NCBI GenBank assembly: GCA_027490195.1
Contig: JAIXYN010000020.1
Span: forward strand, 1 to 64,000
Reading direction: 5' to 3'
Length of the DNA stretch: 64,000 nucleotides
Origin: Verrucomicrobiaceae bacterium
Lineage (GTDB): Bacteria; Verrucomicrobiota; Verrucomicrobiia; Verrucomicrobiales; Verrucomicrobiaceae
A program made the position numbers and the translations under genes. The notes under the pieces are model-generated. The model saw only the letters and a program-made list of their open reading frames with translations, was not told where the DNA came from and searched no databases. Below, one piece after another: positions 12,119 to 20,929 of this stretch. How positions within the stretch are numbered: the stretch's first letter is position 1; the number at the start of each line of letters is the position of its first letter.

Positions 12119-12136
12119 CCAGTTGCGAGCAACTGG
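12119..12136. promoter_or_regulatory. inverted repeat upstream of the exopolysaccharide operon
   Basis: CCAGTTG and CAACTGG face each other across CGAG, 31 bases before the deacetylase start codon. The bases out to about 12240 are strongly AT-rich and are the likely promoter of the operon. The repeat could be an operator or a 5'-UTR hairpin; the sequence does not decide. Confidence 0.35.
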
Positions 12137-12272
12137 TTGAAATAGTAGTTATAAATAATATGTCATTGCGACCATCACGCATACTTTAGGAGGCGATTTA
12201 TTAACTTCAATGGAATTATCATAAATACTGTATCATTCTTACGTTTTCCTTACTCTTGACCTTTGCCGCCTA

Positions 12273-12308
12273 AAAACAGCAAGGCCGGAGGTCGCCCTCC
12301 GGCCTTGC
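12273..12308 (-). terminator. strong terminator of the DUF1080 gene
   Basis: A perfect 13-bp stem (12279-12291 with 12296-12308) has a 4-base loop and is followed on the minus strand by GTTTTTAGG. It lies just after the DUF1080 stop codon. Confidence 0.9.
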
Positions 12309-12338
12309 CGAGTGTAATATTGATGTCCTGGCACCGCC

Positions 12339-13166
12339 TCAGAGCGGCCTGATCCAGATGTTTCGAATGCGTACCGGCGGCTCGTTTTTGTGGTCCTGAA
12401 TGCGGATCGGAGCTTTTTCGGGGAACTCCCCGCTGTAATCCGTGATGTTCTTGTGCTTCGTCGGTCCCATGATCTTCGTGTGGTTCTGCACGCAGATGCC
12501 ATTCACAAAGGTAGTGATGTAGGCTGGCTCCACCACTTTGCCGCCTTCCAGCTTGGGCGCGGTGAAGACGATGTCATACACCTGCCACTGACCGGCAGGA
12601 CGCACGGCATTCACCAGCGGCGGTGTCTGGCCGTACACACCGCCCGTCATGCCATCGGCATAGGTGGGGTTGTTGTCGCAGTCCAGCATCTGGGTCTCGT
12701 AGCGGTCCATGAAAAACACCCCGGCATTGCCCTTTTTCTGGGAATTGCCTTTCGTGTTCGGCTCGCTCATCCACTCCAGATGGAGCTGGCAGCTGGCGAA
12801 CTCCTGCTTTGTCCAGCAATCGCCGCCGGAAATCATCATCACCGCGCTGTCAATCGTCCACGGGCAGGGAATGATCTTCCCTGTCTCCTTGCCCTTCGCG
12901 TCCTTCTCCTTCGCTTGCAGCGCGTCGGAGCTGGTGCCGTTGAAAATCACAATCGCATCTGCGGGTGGATCGCCGGGCTTTTCGCCAGGAGCCACGGCGG
13001 CAGGACGAGGACGATCGATGTCATGCACCTTCCACTGGGTGCCAGGAATGACCGGCGTGTCCGAATAGCCAATGGGCGAAGGTTTTTCAGCGGCGGGTTT
13101 GGAGTCGGCAGCTAGGGCCGGAAAACTCGCCAAGGCGAGCAGGAGGGTTGTAGCAGTGTGTTTCAT
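12339..13166 (-). CDS. secreted DUF1080 (3-keto-disaccharide hydrolase-like) protein
   Basis: The 275-residue product opens with a signal peptide (MKHTATTLLLALASFPALAA). It then has the concanavalin-like DUF1080 fold: ADAIVIFNGTSSDALQ, then WTIDSAVMMISGGDCWTK, GNAGVFFMDRYETQML, and the closing IRIQDHKNEPPVRIRNIWIRPL-type strand. The family includes 3-keto-glycoside hydrolases and is greatly expanded in Verrucomicrobiota and Planctomycetota. The frame is open to 13250, but the ATG at 13166 places the signal peptide correctly. It is transcribed alone and ends at a strong terminator. Confidence 0.9.
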   Translation of the reverse strand: MKHTATTLLLALASFPALAADSKPAAEKPSPIGYSDTPVIPGTQWKVHDIDRPRPAAVAPGEKPGDPPADAIVIFNGTSSDALQAKEKDAKGKETGKIIPCPWTIDSAVMMISGGDCWTKQEFASCQLHLEWMSEPNTKGNSQKKGNAGVFFMDRYETQMLDCDNNPTYADGMTGGVYGQTPPLVNAVRPAGQWQVYDIVFTAPKLEGGKVVEPAYITTFVNGICVQNHTKIMGPTKHKNITDYSGEFPEKAPIRIQDHKNEPPVRIRNIWIRPL

Positions 13167-13200
13167 GCGGGAAGCAGCAAACGAGAAGCCGCAGATGATG

Positions 13201-13229
13201 TTGCAGGTCAAGATGTGAAGTAATGTAAA
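13201..13229 (+). promoter_or_regulatory. possible promoter of tRNA-fMet
   Basis: TTGCAG and TGTAAA are separated by 17 bases, about 50 bases before the tRNA 5' end. The match to the sigma-70 consensus is modest and was judged by eye. Confidence 0.3.
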
Positions 13230-13278
13230 TACAGGTTGCCAATCTTCCAAGACAGCCGATTCTCATCCCCCATCAAAT

Positions 13279-13355
<77 letters not shown>

Positions 13356-13361
13356 ATTTCA

Positions 13362-13396
13362 AAGCCCTGTAGCTCACCGAGTTGCAGGGCTTATTT
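13362..13396. terminator. hairpin terminator shared by tRNA-fMet and the hydrolase gene
   Basis: AAGCCCTG (13362-13369) pairs with CAGGGCTT (13385-13392), and the stem extends inward through G-U pairs. TTATTTGTT follows on the plus strand. The stop codon of the minus-strand hydrolase (13374-13376) lies inside the hairpin, so it could serve both convergent transcripts. Confidence 0.65.
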
Positions 13397-15278
13397 GTTC
13401 TCCCGAATGCGACCGCTTAGATAACGCTGTCAGCGTTGGCGCAAGCAGTACACTGTCGTCATCCAGCACCTGCTTTTGAATCAACTTGGAACCAAAGCGC
13501 TGATGCAAGTAACCCGTGAGTGACTGATAAAACGTCTGCCGCGCCTGCGCCGTGGAAAAAGTATGATCCGCATTCGCAATGAAGTGGCACTGCAGCCTTC
13601 CCTGTTTCATCAACTGCTTCGCCTTGCGCCGCGCCTGATACATCAGCAGGAAATACCCCGGATCATTGTCCGAAACAAACATGGCCAGCGTGCGCTCAGC
13701 AGCAGCGACACGGCTCAAATCTCCAGGAAGGTCTTTGCGCGCTGGATGCCCGCAGCCGCTCTGCGTTTCAGGCTTCTCAGTCGCTGCCATTAAGCTGCCA
13801 AATCTCTGGAGACGCGGCATCAGATGGCCCGCGAAGCGTTTCAGCGAGCCGGTAAACCCCGTGCGCGTCTTGCCGGTGAGCAGCATCTTCCACTGACTCC
13901 ATTTGAAGATAGCATTCCAATACTCACGCCAGGCCACAAGCTGGTCGGTGTTCGTATCATTGATGGTCATGCCCTCCTTCCAGAAAAAAACGAGGGGATT
14001 GATGAGGATGCTTTCGATGATAGCCGGATGTGGCAGCTGCGCCGCAGCCTGAAAGGCCACGTAGGCGCCCGAGCAGAGGCCCAGAAGCACGATGGGGCGA
14101 CCGGGTTGCTGCACATTCAAATAATCACACACCAGTCCCACGTCGCGAAAGGCTGTCGCCGCGTAGGTGTCGTTTTCTTTTTCGGGATCCACCACCACGC
14201 TGTCACCGATGCCGTTGATGTCGAGTCGCAGACAGGGATAACCGAGCGCCGCAAGCTGCCGCGCCATGGCCACATGGATTCGCCCCGGCCCGATCCGATA
14301 CGCGGCACCGGCATTGATCATGACGATCCAGGGCAGCTTCGTTGAGGGCTCCACCGGTTCCGTCATGATGCCAAACAAATCAGGCACTCTGCTGATGTGA
14401 AGAATGCTTTCACGCACCGCATCTGCACCGTAGGGCAGCATCGACATTGCACAGGATAAGAGCGCAGTTCCCCTGGCTGTTACGGCAGGGGATGCGGCCT
14501 TCATCCAGTCCACAATGCCCCGCAGGGCTTCTTGCGGCACTTCGGTCTCATGAGGTTCAGCCATCATTGCCTCGTAGCCGGGCAGCGCCATCAGCTCCGC
14601 CGCCACACCCTGCTTCAAAAGATGCTCCAGCAGCGACGCGTCACCCGCCGCGTTCGCATGGGATGCAATCAACACCCGCCCGCAGCGCAACGAATGCGAC
14701 AGCAGATCCACCTTCGCAAGTTCACCTGCCAACTCATGCACATAAACAAAGCCCATGGCCTCAATGCCTGCTGAATCACTGCCCGCAGCCATCTGCGCGG
14801 TTTGACTCAAAGCGGTGAGCTCGCGCACGTAGCGCCGGCCTTTCACAATAGGCGACCACAGCACCAGACTCTCCACCTCGTGCTGCTCCGCGTAAAGCGC
14901 CGCCAGAGTCGCCCCCATGCGCAGGCCCATGAGGCTGATCTTCTGACAGCCCGCTTTGCTGCGCAGCCATTCCACCGCATCGTTCACATTCACCTGCCAC
15001 GCGGCCAAAAGCAGCGGATCGTACTCGGTGCCGCCCGAGTCACCGGTGCCGTGGTAGTCTAGCCGCAGCACCGCAAAACCTTGTGCCGCCAGATTGTTCG
15101 CAAGATGTCGTAGCGAACGGTGTGAATGAACCTGCTCATGTCCGAGCGGCGGACAGATCAACACCCCGTGCTCAGCCACAGCGTCAGCGGGACGGTGAAG
15201 CCACGCAAACAATGACCTCCCACCGCTCTCAAAATAGAACGCGGTTCGCCTGACCTGATCCAGTGGCTCAGGTGTCAT
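13374..15278 (-). CDS. tandem alpha/beta-hydrolase, exosortase-system-like
   Basis: Two alpha/beta-hydrolase domains are fused in one 634-residue protein. Domain 1 has HGVLICPPLGHEQVHSHR, LRLDYHGTGDSGG and the nucleophile elbow GLRMG (118-122). Domain 2 has LRLDINGIGDS and the elbow GLCSG (400-404). Where hydrolases have serine, the first has Arg120 and the second Cys402. This pattern resembles the hydrolases of exosortase A loci. The first domain is therefore probably not a serine hydrolase; the second might use cysteine as a thioesterase or acyltransferase. An AGGA sits before the ATG at 15278, which overlaps the GH2 gene by 11 bases, so the longer frame to 15332 is not needed. It is the last gene of the carrier-protein operon. 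Confidence 0.82.
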   Translation of the reverse strand: MTPEPLDQVRRTAFYFESGGRSLFAWLHRPADAVAEHGVLICPPLGHEQVHSHRSLRHLANNLAAQGFAVLRLDYHGTGDSGGTEYDPLLLAAWQVNVNDAVEWLRSKAGCQKISLMGLRMGATLAALYAEQHEVESLVLWSPIVKGRRYVRELTALSQTAQMAAGSDSAGIEAMGFVYVHELAGELAKVDLLSHSLRCGRVLIASHANAAGDASLLEHLLKQGVAAELMALPGYEAMMAEPHETEVPQEALRGIVDWMKAASPAVTARGTALLSCAMSMLPYGADAVRESILHISRVPDLFGIMTEPVEPSTKLPWIVMINAGAAYRIGPGRIHVAMARQLAALGYPCLRLDINGIGDSVVVDPEKENDTYAATAFRDVGLVCDYLNVQQPGRPIVLLGLCSGAYVAFQAAAQLPHPAIIESILINPLVFFWKEGMTINDTNTDQLVAWREYWNAIFKWSQWKMLLTGKTRTGFTGSLKRFAGHLMPRLQRFGSLMAATEKPETQSGCGHPARKDLPGDLSRVAAAERTLAMFVSDNDPGYFLLMYQARRKAKQLMKQGRLQCHFIANADHTFSTAQARQTFYQSLTGYLHQRFGSKLIQKQVLDDDSVLLAPTLTALSKRSHSGEQISPATR

Positions 15279-17766
15279 GATGAGTTTCCTGAGATGCACT
15301 TCTGGCCTCCACCGAAATCTCGCCCGCCACATTCAGAGCCTCAATAGACACTTCAGGCACCTTGCTACCGCCGCTGCGTGGTGAAAAGGAGACTGTTTTG
15401 GCCCGGTTCGGTGCAAGATGGAAATAGTTGTCGTCAGGCAGAAATCCCTTGGCCGACAAGCGCACGTTATGCAAAAACCGGTCGCTCTTGAGTGTGAGTT
15501 GATAGCGCCCGCCACCCAGCGCTTCCACCTTGGCATCCAGCATATCCGCTGACATTGACTGCGCCACGGGATCACGTGCACGGGTCAAATGAAACGACTC
15601 ACTGATGACCTCACGCTCGGCGCTGAACCAGGTCGCGATCACCACATGATGCGACTGCGGACCAAAACGATACGCATAGTTCACATCAAAAAACGAACCC
15701 AGAAATTCATCAACACTCCGCATCTCCAGCGATCGCCCGTCCACCTTCAAAGCGATCTCATCGCGGGCAACGACGACATTCGGCTCACGCAGCAACTGCA
15801 CTTCCACAAAGCCCTCCACAGCCTCGACGGTTTCGTTGCTGAGATGCACATGCAACCCATCAAGCCCTTCATCCGTGAGCGACAACTGCCGCGTCTGCCA
15901 CGCGCGCTTCAGCTGATAATATGCTGCCTTCGGAGTTCCCGTACTGTCCACAATTCCCCACCCCGCCGCTGGCCACAGATCCTTGTAGAACCACACCAGG
16001 GCACCCGCATTACGACTGTAACCGCTGCGCCATTCAGCAAACGTTCGTGCCATCATCTCTCCCGATGCCACACGGCTCAATTCCAAATATCGCGGCATGT
16101 CGAACGAGCGCAACGTCACCGGATCGACATTGAACAACTCTCTCAGGTAGTGATCACGCACATCTTCAAAGTCCCATCCAGCTCCCGTGTCACGCGGAAC
16201 ACGCTGCTTCCAGCGCGGGTGGTGCATCACTGGCATCAGGCCACCCATGATCTCATCAATCGTATCCGTCTCCGGGATGTTCGCAAAACCCAGACACTCG
16301 CTGGTAAACTTCACATCCGCCTGCCTCAGCTCACGCAGCGAACGCAAATACGCCCCGATGCCATAGTAGTGAGTGACGCCGGTCCGCGTGTGAAACGGTA
16401 GCACACCGCCGCTCGGCGATGACGGCACATAAGCCGTGCCGGGATGATGCAGGTTGCACAGCTCGGGCAGTTGGTCGCCGAACCAGCCGTTGCGCCAAAG
16501 CTCACGCGCCATTCCCAGCATCGCAGCCTGCTGCTCGATCTCGCTGTTACCGCAGTAAACCGCCACGCAGGGATGCAGCGCGAATCGGTCGAGCTGCTGC
16601 TTCGCTTCAATCGTGATGTTTTCGTCGAACGCCGCGTCCTCCACAGGGTAGTCCATGTTGGCAAACATGAAGTCCTGCCAGACAAGGATGCCCAGTTCAT
16701 CGCAGAGGCGGTAAAAAGCATCGCTCTCATAGATCATCGTGCCGCCGATGCGCAGCATGTTCATGCCCGCATCACGCGCGAGTGTGAGGTCATGCCGCAG
16801 CGATTCCACCGTTCCACCGAGCGTAAAAATATCGTTCGTCGTCCAGCACGCACCCCGGCAGTACACGCGCTCACCATTCACATGAATCGCGAACCCAGGA
16901 TCATTGCAAACCTCGATGCTGCGGAAGCCCGTAGGCTCCAGCGGAAACTCATGAAGACCTGCATCCGTCTCGATGATCACCTTGCCAGCGTATGTCGCCT
17001 GCGCGCCATGCGTGTGCGGCCACCACAGCTCAGGGTGCTGAATGCTCAGCTCACCGCGCAGGACATCATCCTCAGACACAAGCTCCGCAAATTGCCCGCC
17101 GATCTGCAACCGAGCAGAGGAGATCTTCAACGACGTCGCTACCCTCGCACAAAAACTGACCACCCCTTCATCCTTCACAAGCACAGCCGTCTTTCGAATT
17201 TCCGTCAGCAGCACGGGAGCACGCTCCAGTCTCACCTCACGCCACGGACCCACCGCAGGCACCGGCGGCGACCAGCCGGGAATGCGTCCCAGCAGGCTCG
17301 TGCGCTGCCAGCGCAGCTGCTGGTTATTCACGAGGTTGGTTTTCCAGCGCGGACGTGGTCGTTTCTTCTTCAAGTCCGCCGTTAGCGAACGAAAGCAGAT
17401 CACCAGCTCATTCTCATCGCGCAGTACTTTCGCCACATCCACACGATGGCTGCGGAACATGTTGTTGGAGCTCAGAATGAGCTCGCCGTTGAGCCACACA
17501 TCCGCCAGCGATGCCAGGCCATCAAAGCACAAAAAGCATGGCTCTTCCGCCACTCGCGCTGCCGCCGCAAAAGTGGTGCGGTACCACCAGTCCTGCGCAT
17601 CGACATCTGGCGGATTTTGATGATTCCACTGGCCTCGTGCACGCAATGCCGAAGCCACGGTGCCCGGCACCTCCGCATTAAACCAGTCGCCCTGCGCCGG
17701 TTGAGCGCTGGCTCCGGGAGCCTGCGCACAGCATGTCCACGGCGCAAAGTGAACGGGGTCCGTCAT
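15268..17766 (-). CDS. GH2 beta-mannosidase-like glycoside hydrolase
   Basis: This 832-residue protein has the GH2 layout: an N-terminal jelly-roll (FLCFDGLASLADVWLNGE), an Ig-like domain, a TIM barrel, and C-terminal beta domains. The acid/base Glu409 lies in YCGNSEIEQQ and the nucleophile Glu490 in FTSECLGFAN. The barrel start GMNMLRIGGTMIYESDAFY and EFPLEPTGFRSIEV also match beta-mannosidases. There is no signal peptide, so it should act in the cytoplasm. It sits between a DUF1839 gene and a hydrolase in an operon for charging a carrier protein. That suggests it handles a glycosylated small molecule rather than dietary mannan; this is inference. Confidence 0.85.
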   Translation of the reverse strand: MTDPVHFAPWTCCAQAPGASAQPAQGDWFNAEVPGTVASALRARGQWNHQNPPDVDAQDWWYRTTFAAAARVAEEPCFLCFDGLASLADVWLNGELILSSNNMFRSHRVDVAKVLRDENELVICFRSLTADLKKKRPRPRWKTNLVNNQQLRWQRTSLLGRIPGWSPPVPAVGPWREVRLERAPVLLTEIRKTAVLVKDEGVVSFCARVATSLKISSARLQIGGQFAELVSEDDVLRGELSIQHPELWWPHTHGAQATYAGKVIIETDAGLHEFPLEPTGFRSIEVCNDPGFAIHVNGERVYCRGACWTTNDIFTLGGTVESLRHDLTLARDAGMNMLRIGGTMIYESDAFYRLCDELGILVWQDFMFANMDYPVEDAAFDENITIEAKQQLDRFALHPCVAVYCGNSEIEQQAAMLGMARELWRNGWFGDQLPELCNLHHPGTAYVPSSPSGGVLPFHTRTGVTHYYGIGAYLRSLRELRQADVKFTSECLGFANIPETDTIDEIMGGLMPVMHHPRWKQRVPRDTGAGWDFEDVRDHYLRELFNVDPVTLRSFDMPRYLELSRVASGEMMARTFAEWRSGYSRNAGALVWFYKDLWPAAGWGIVDSTGTPKAAYYQLKRAWQTRQLSLTDEGLDGLHVHLSNETVEAVEGFVEVQLLREPNVVVARDEIALKVDGRSLEMRSVDEFLGSFFDVNYAYRFGPQSHHVVIATWFSAEREVISESFHLTRARDPVAQSMSADMLDAKVEALGGGRYQLTLKSDRFLHNVRLSAKGFLPDDNYFHLAPNRAKTVSFSPRSGGSKVPEVSIEALNVAGEISVEARSASQETHHDT

Positions 17767-17771
17767 CGTAT

Positions 17772-18749
17772 TTACGCGGGAAACGCGTCCTTCAGTTGCT
17801 GCATCGCCAATGCCCAGTTCTCAGCCATTTGATCGACAGGAGCGAAATCAATCGCCCTCTTCCGTGCCATCGCGCGTGCCAGCTGAAACTGCAGCGTCTT
17901 CGCCCCGGTGGAAAGCCGGAGAATCGACTCAATCGCGCCATCCAGCCCACCCACGCCCTGGCTCTGCAACCACTTCAGGTAGGTGCCGGCCAGTTCATAG
18001 CAGGAGCCAAACTGACGCAGCGTGGCAAAGGAGTATTGATGAAACGTAGTGATCGGCTCGTTGATCAGCCACTGCATGTCGGCCTCAAAACGGGCGCGGA
18101 ACTTCACGAAGGGATTCCCTTCTGGCAGGCGGTGCAGCTGACGCCGCAGCAAACCGAGCGACGCATTCAGCAGTTCCTCGCCTTGCAGCGCCAGCGAGGG
18201 GGTGCTCTTTACAATCTCACAGTAGGGTGGCAGAATCGCGGGATTCTTTTCGCCGCGCAGATGAAACACATGCGCGAAATCATCCCCCTGCAGATGGTAG
18301 TAGCCCTGCGCATGGAAGTAGCCCAGGCGCTGCTGCTCCATGTCGATCTCGGCGATGGCCACTGTCGTTTTGACATGCTCCAGCTGATAGGCGCTGCCTG
18401 CCGTGTCAGGCAGATAAAACGAGTCGAGTTCAACCAGCAGCGGTCGTCCAAGCGACAACTGCTCTTCGATGTGCGCCGTCAGAGGGCGATAGATCGCAAG
18501 CTCTTGCACATCGAGCCCATAGAGTTCGTACAAATCCGCCAGTTGGTATTTGAAAAAGGTCCACTGGTCGCCTTCGAAGTCGATGCCCAGCGTGAATGGC
18601 AGGGCCGCTATCGGCTCCAGCCCCCGGGCGTGCAGCACTTCGATCCACACGTCCACGTAGCAGTTCGTCTCCGCCCACTCGCGCTCCTGCGTGTGCAGGC
18701 GATGCCGCGCGTAAGTTTGTGGATCAAGCGCTGGAAACGGCTGAGTCAT
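17772..18749 (-). CDS. DUF1839 family protein
   Basis: The 325-residue product matches DUF1839, a family of unknown function that I know as a neighbour of amino acid:[carrier protein] ligase genes. Visible features are WAETNCYVDVWIEVLHARG near the N-terminus, then FEGDQWTFFKYQLADLYELYG and LVELDSFYLPDTAGSAYQ. The fold hints at a cysteine-peptidase-like or BtrH-like transferase: an early Cys30, a His in the LEHVKTTVA segment, and an Asp in VELDSFYLPD. If that is right, it could move the amino acid from the carrier protein to an acceptor. There is no signal peptide or membrane segment. The start overlaps the ligase stop by 4 bases (ATGA). Confidence 0.75.
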   Translation of the reverse strand: MTQPFPALDPQTYARHRLHTQEREWAETNCYVDVWIEVLHARGLEPIAALPFTLGIDFEGDQWTFFKYQLADLYELYGLDVQELAIYRPLTAHIEEQLSLGRPLLVELDSFYLPDTAGSAYQLEHVKTTVAIAEIDMEQQRLGYFHAQGYYHLQGDDFAHVFHLRGEKNPAILPPYCEIVKSTPSLALQGEELLNASLGLLRRQLHRLPEGNPFVKFRARFEADMQWLINEPITTFHQYSFATLRQFGSCYELAGTYLKWLQSQGVGGLDGAIESILRLSTGAKTLQFQLARAMARKRAIDFAPVDQMAENWALAMQQLKDAFPA

Positions 18750-19681
18750 AGTTCCAGGGCATTTTTGACCTCATACGGCCAACGGTCAGGATCAAATCCG
18801 TGGTGCTTGAACAAGGCCAGCGTGATGCGTTCCATTCCAAACCCGATGCACGCCGAATGCGCCGCCTCACCGTTCGGCAGATTGATGTCGAAGGCTTTGC
18901 CGAAGTAGTCCATATGGCAGTTGGTCGATGCAATTGCCGTCGGCTTCTCATCCGAGGCCACGGCAAAGGTGAATTCATGCTTCAAATCCTGATCCTTTTG
19001 CGAGGCCGCCATCACACGCCCGCCACGTCCGAAAAACGGATCATTGGCCAGCACGATTTCCACTCCGAGACCGACCTCCGCCAAAATGTCGCGGCCCAGT
19101 TCAAGCCATTGTTTGCGATGCTCCAGCGCCTGTTCGGCCGTTCCAATACGGACGAACTCGCGCTGGCGGAAAATCTGCAAGCGGCACGGGTCGATCGAAG
19201 GCTCATGCCGAAACACCTGTGACAGCAGATCCACCGTCTTGCCCTCGTTCGTGATCGTGCCTGTCAATGTTGGGTACAAAGGATAGCAGCACGCGGGCGA
19301 CAGCATCAGCGCGCTTGGCGCCAGTTCCTGCGTCCATTCTTCACCGTTTTCGCGCTTTGTCAGCATCCTCACATGTTCACGCTCACGTCCCATGAAGCTG
19401 TGCACGGAGCCCATCAAATCCGGAAAGTTTTCGAGGTGGCTCGTCTTCAAATAATGCTCTCGGCTCAGCACTCCAGGCAGTCGCAGTACATCGGCCTGGA
19501 TATGCGCAGCTCGGCGCGTGATCAGGCGGTCAAAGCTTTGCAGCACACCGTCAAACACACCGTTGTAACCATAGACACCACGCACGCCGAGCGGCACGAG
19601 CAGTCCGGCCTCGGTGACCTGGTCAAGAAACGCCTGGTAGGCCTCAGTGAGTGGGAGGGTTGCGGTGGATGTACACGTCAT
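18746..19681 (-). CDS. amino acid--[acyl-carrier-protein] ligase (SerRS-like)
   Basis: This 311-residue class II aminoacyl-tRNA synthetase homologue has the catalytic core only, without the tRNA-binding arm of SerRS. Motif 2 is FRHEPSIDPCRLQIFRQREF and motif 3 is GFGMERITLALFKHHG. The zinc-binding Cys-Glu-Cys triad of the characterised Bradyrhizobium enzyme maps to Cys131, Glu175 and Cys278. Family members activate glycine or alanine with ATP and load it on the phosphopantetheine arm of a small carrier protein instead of tRNA. Genes for a matching carrier protein and an acyl-CoA dehydrogenase lie immediately upstream. The amino acid used here cannot be read from sequence. No tRNA-binding or editing domain is present. 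Confidence 0.9.
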   Translation of the reverse strand: MTCTSTATLPLTEAYQAFLDQVTEAGLLVPLGVRGVYGYNGVFDGVLQSFDRLITRRAAHIQADVLRLPGVLSREHYLKTSHLENFPDLMGSVHSFMGREREHVRMLTKRENGEEWTQELAPSALMLSPACCYPLYPTLTGTITNEGKTVDLLSQVFRHEPSIDPCRLQIFRQREFVRIGTAEQALEHRKQWLELGRDILAEVGLGVEIVLANDPFFGRGGRVMAASQKDQDLKHEFTFAVASDEKPTAIASTNCHMDYFGKAFDINLPNGEAAHSACIGFGMERITLALFKHHGFDPDRWPYEVKNALEL

Positions 19682-19684
19682 AAA

Positions 19685-20920
19685 TCAGCCTTCCTTGTGA
19701 ACCAGCAGCATCGTGGCGTTCAGTTTCAAAATGCGGTCGTTGTTGACCATCAGTGCCGCGCCATAAGCATCTCGCAGATGGCGCGCGATGCTGAATTTGG
19801 TATCGTTACGATAACCCGAAATGCCGCAGATCAGCATCGCACGGCCCACGATATCCACGAGTTGCTGTGATGAAGACAGCTTCAGATTGTTCGTGCGGAT
19901 GGAAAAGCCAAATTCTTCAAACACATCCGGGCAGTCGCGGCTGCGCAGTTCATCGTATTCTCGAGCCAGTGCCGCCACATTGTGCCGCATCACCTGCAGC
20001 ACTTGATCAGCCTCACCCAGCCGAATGGCCGAAATGGGTGTTTCGCCGGGTGTCTTGCGCGCTTCAGCACGCACAAAGGCACGGGCCTGGTTCACCGCGT
20101 CCATCGCGATGCCCGACCACAGCGCACCCCACACAATGTGTGAGTAAGGGTGCATCGTCTGCCCTAGAATCTCGTTGAACGGCTGCGGAATGATCTGCTC
20201 CGCGCTGCCAGATGCAGTCAGTTCAAAGCCCGAGCTGCAGGTGCCGCGAAAGCCCATCGTGTCCCAGGTCGAAAGCGGCACCGCCGTATAATCACCCTTC
20301 CGCACCATGACGTGTACCTGCTCATTCGCCGGCGCATTCGGCTCACTACGGCAAGTCACCAAAATCTCGTCCGCGTACTCTCCATACGAAATGACGGGGG
20401 CCTTCTTGGTGAGCTTGAAACGATCCCCAGTGACTTCCACCGCACAAATGCTGGAGCGCAAGTCCCCACCCGTGCCGATCTCCGTCGTCGCAGAAGCCAT
20501 GAGTCGCTGCTCATCCACCAGCCGTCTCAGGTAGTCGCAGAAGAATTCCGACTGCTGGGCATGATGCACGACGCACGCCACCTGAATCTTGTGCATCGCA
20601 TAAATCATGGCCGATGAGCCGCAGTACTGGCCCAGGGTCTCGCAAATCTTCGCAACCTGCACGAGGTTCAACCCCATCCCGCCATACTCTTCAGGAACAT
20701 AGGCACTCAATAGCCGCGCCTCGCGCATGGCATTGATCGACTCGCTCGGAAAGCGCGCTTTTTTATCCACATCCGCCGCATGAACACGGAGCACCGTTTT
20801 GCCCAGCGCATGCACCTCCTTCAAAAGTTCGTCGAAATCGACTTCGGTGCTGCAAAGAGTGCTCACAGGATTGGCTTGGGGCTGGGGGTGAAAGGTCTTG
20901 ACCAGTTGGCGCAGTTTCAA
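19685..20920 (-). CDS. acyl-CoA dehydrogenase-like flavoprotein
   Basis: This 411-residue flavoenzyme has the ACAD fold: an N-terminal helical domain (LLSAYVPEEYGGMGLNLVQ), a beta domain (MASATTEIGTGGDLRSS, then WDTMGFRGTCSSGFEL) and a C-terminal helical domain. The context suggests it oxidises an aminoacyl group carried on the adjacent carrier protein, as related dehydrogenases oxidise prolyl thioesters, rather than a fatty acyl-CoA. The start shown is a TTG nine bases after the carrier-protein stop. The first ATG in frame lies well inside the fold, so TTG or a GTG about 19 codons later is required. Confidence 0.82.
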   Translation of the reverse strand: MKLRQLVKTFHPQPQANPVSTLCSTEVDFDELLKEVHALGKTVLRVHAADVDKKARFPSESINAMREARLLSAYVPEEYGGMGLNLVQVAKICETLGQYCGSSAMIYAMHKIQVACVVHHAQQSEFFCDYLRRLVDEQRLMASATTEIGTGGDLRSSICAVEVTGDRFKLTKKAPVISYGEYADEILVTCRSEPNAPANEQVHVMVRKGDYTAVPLSTWDTMGFRGTCSSGFELTASGSAEQIIPQPFNEILGQTMHPYSHIVWGALWSGIAMDAVNQARAFVRAEARKTPGETPISAIRLGEADQVLQVMRHNVAALAREYDELRSRDCPDVFEEFGFSIRTNNLKLSSSQQLVDIVGRAMLICGISGYRNDTKFSIARHLRDAYGAALMVNNDRILKLNATMLLVHKEG

Positions 20921-20929
20921 AACCTGGGC

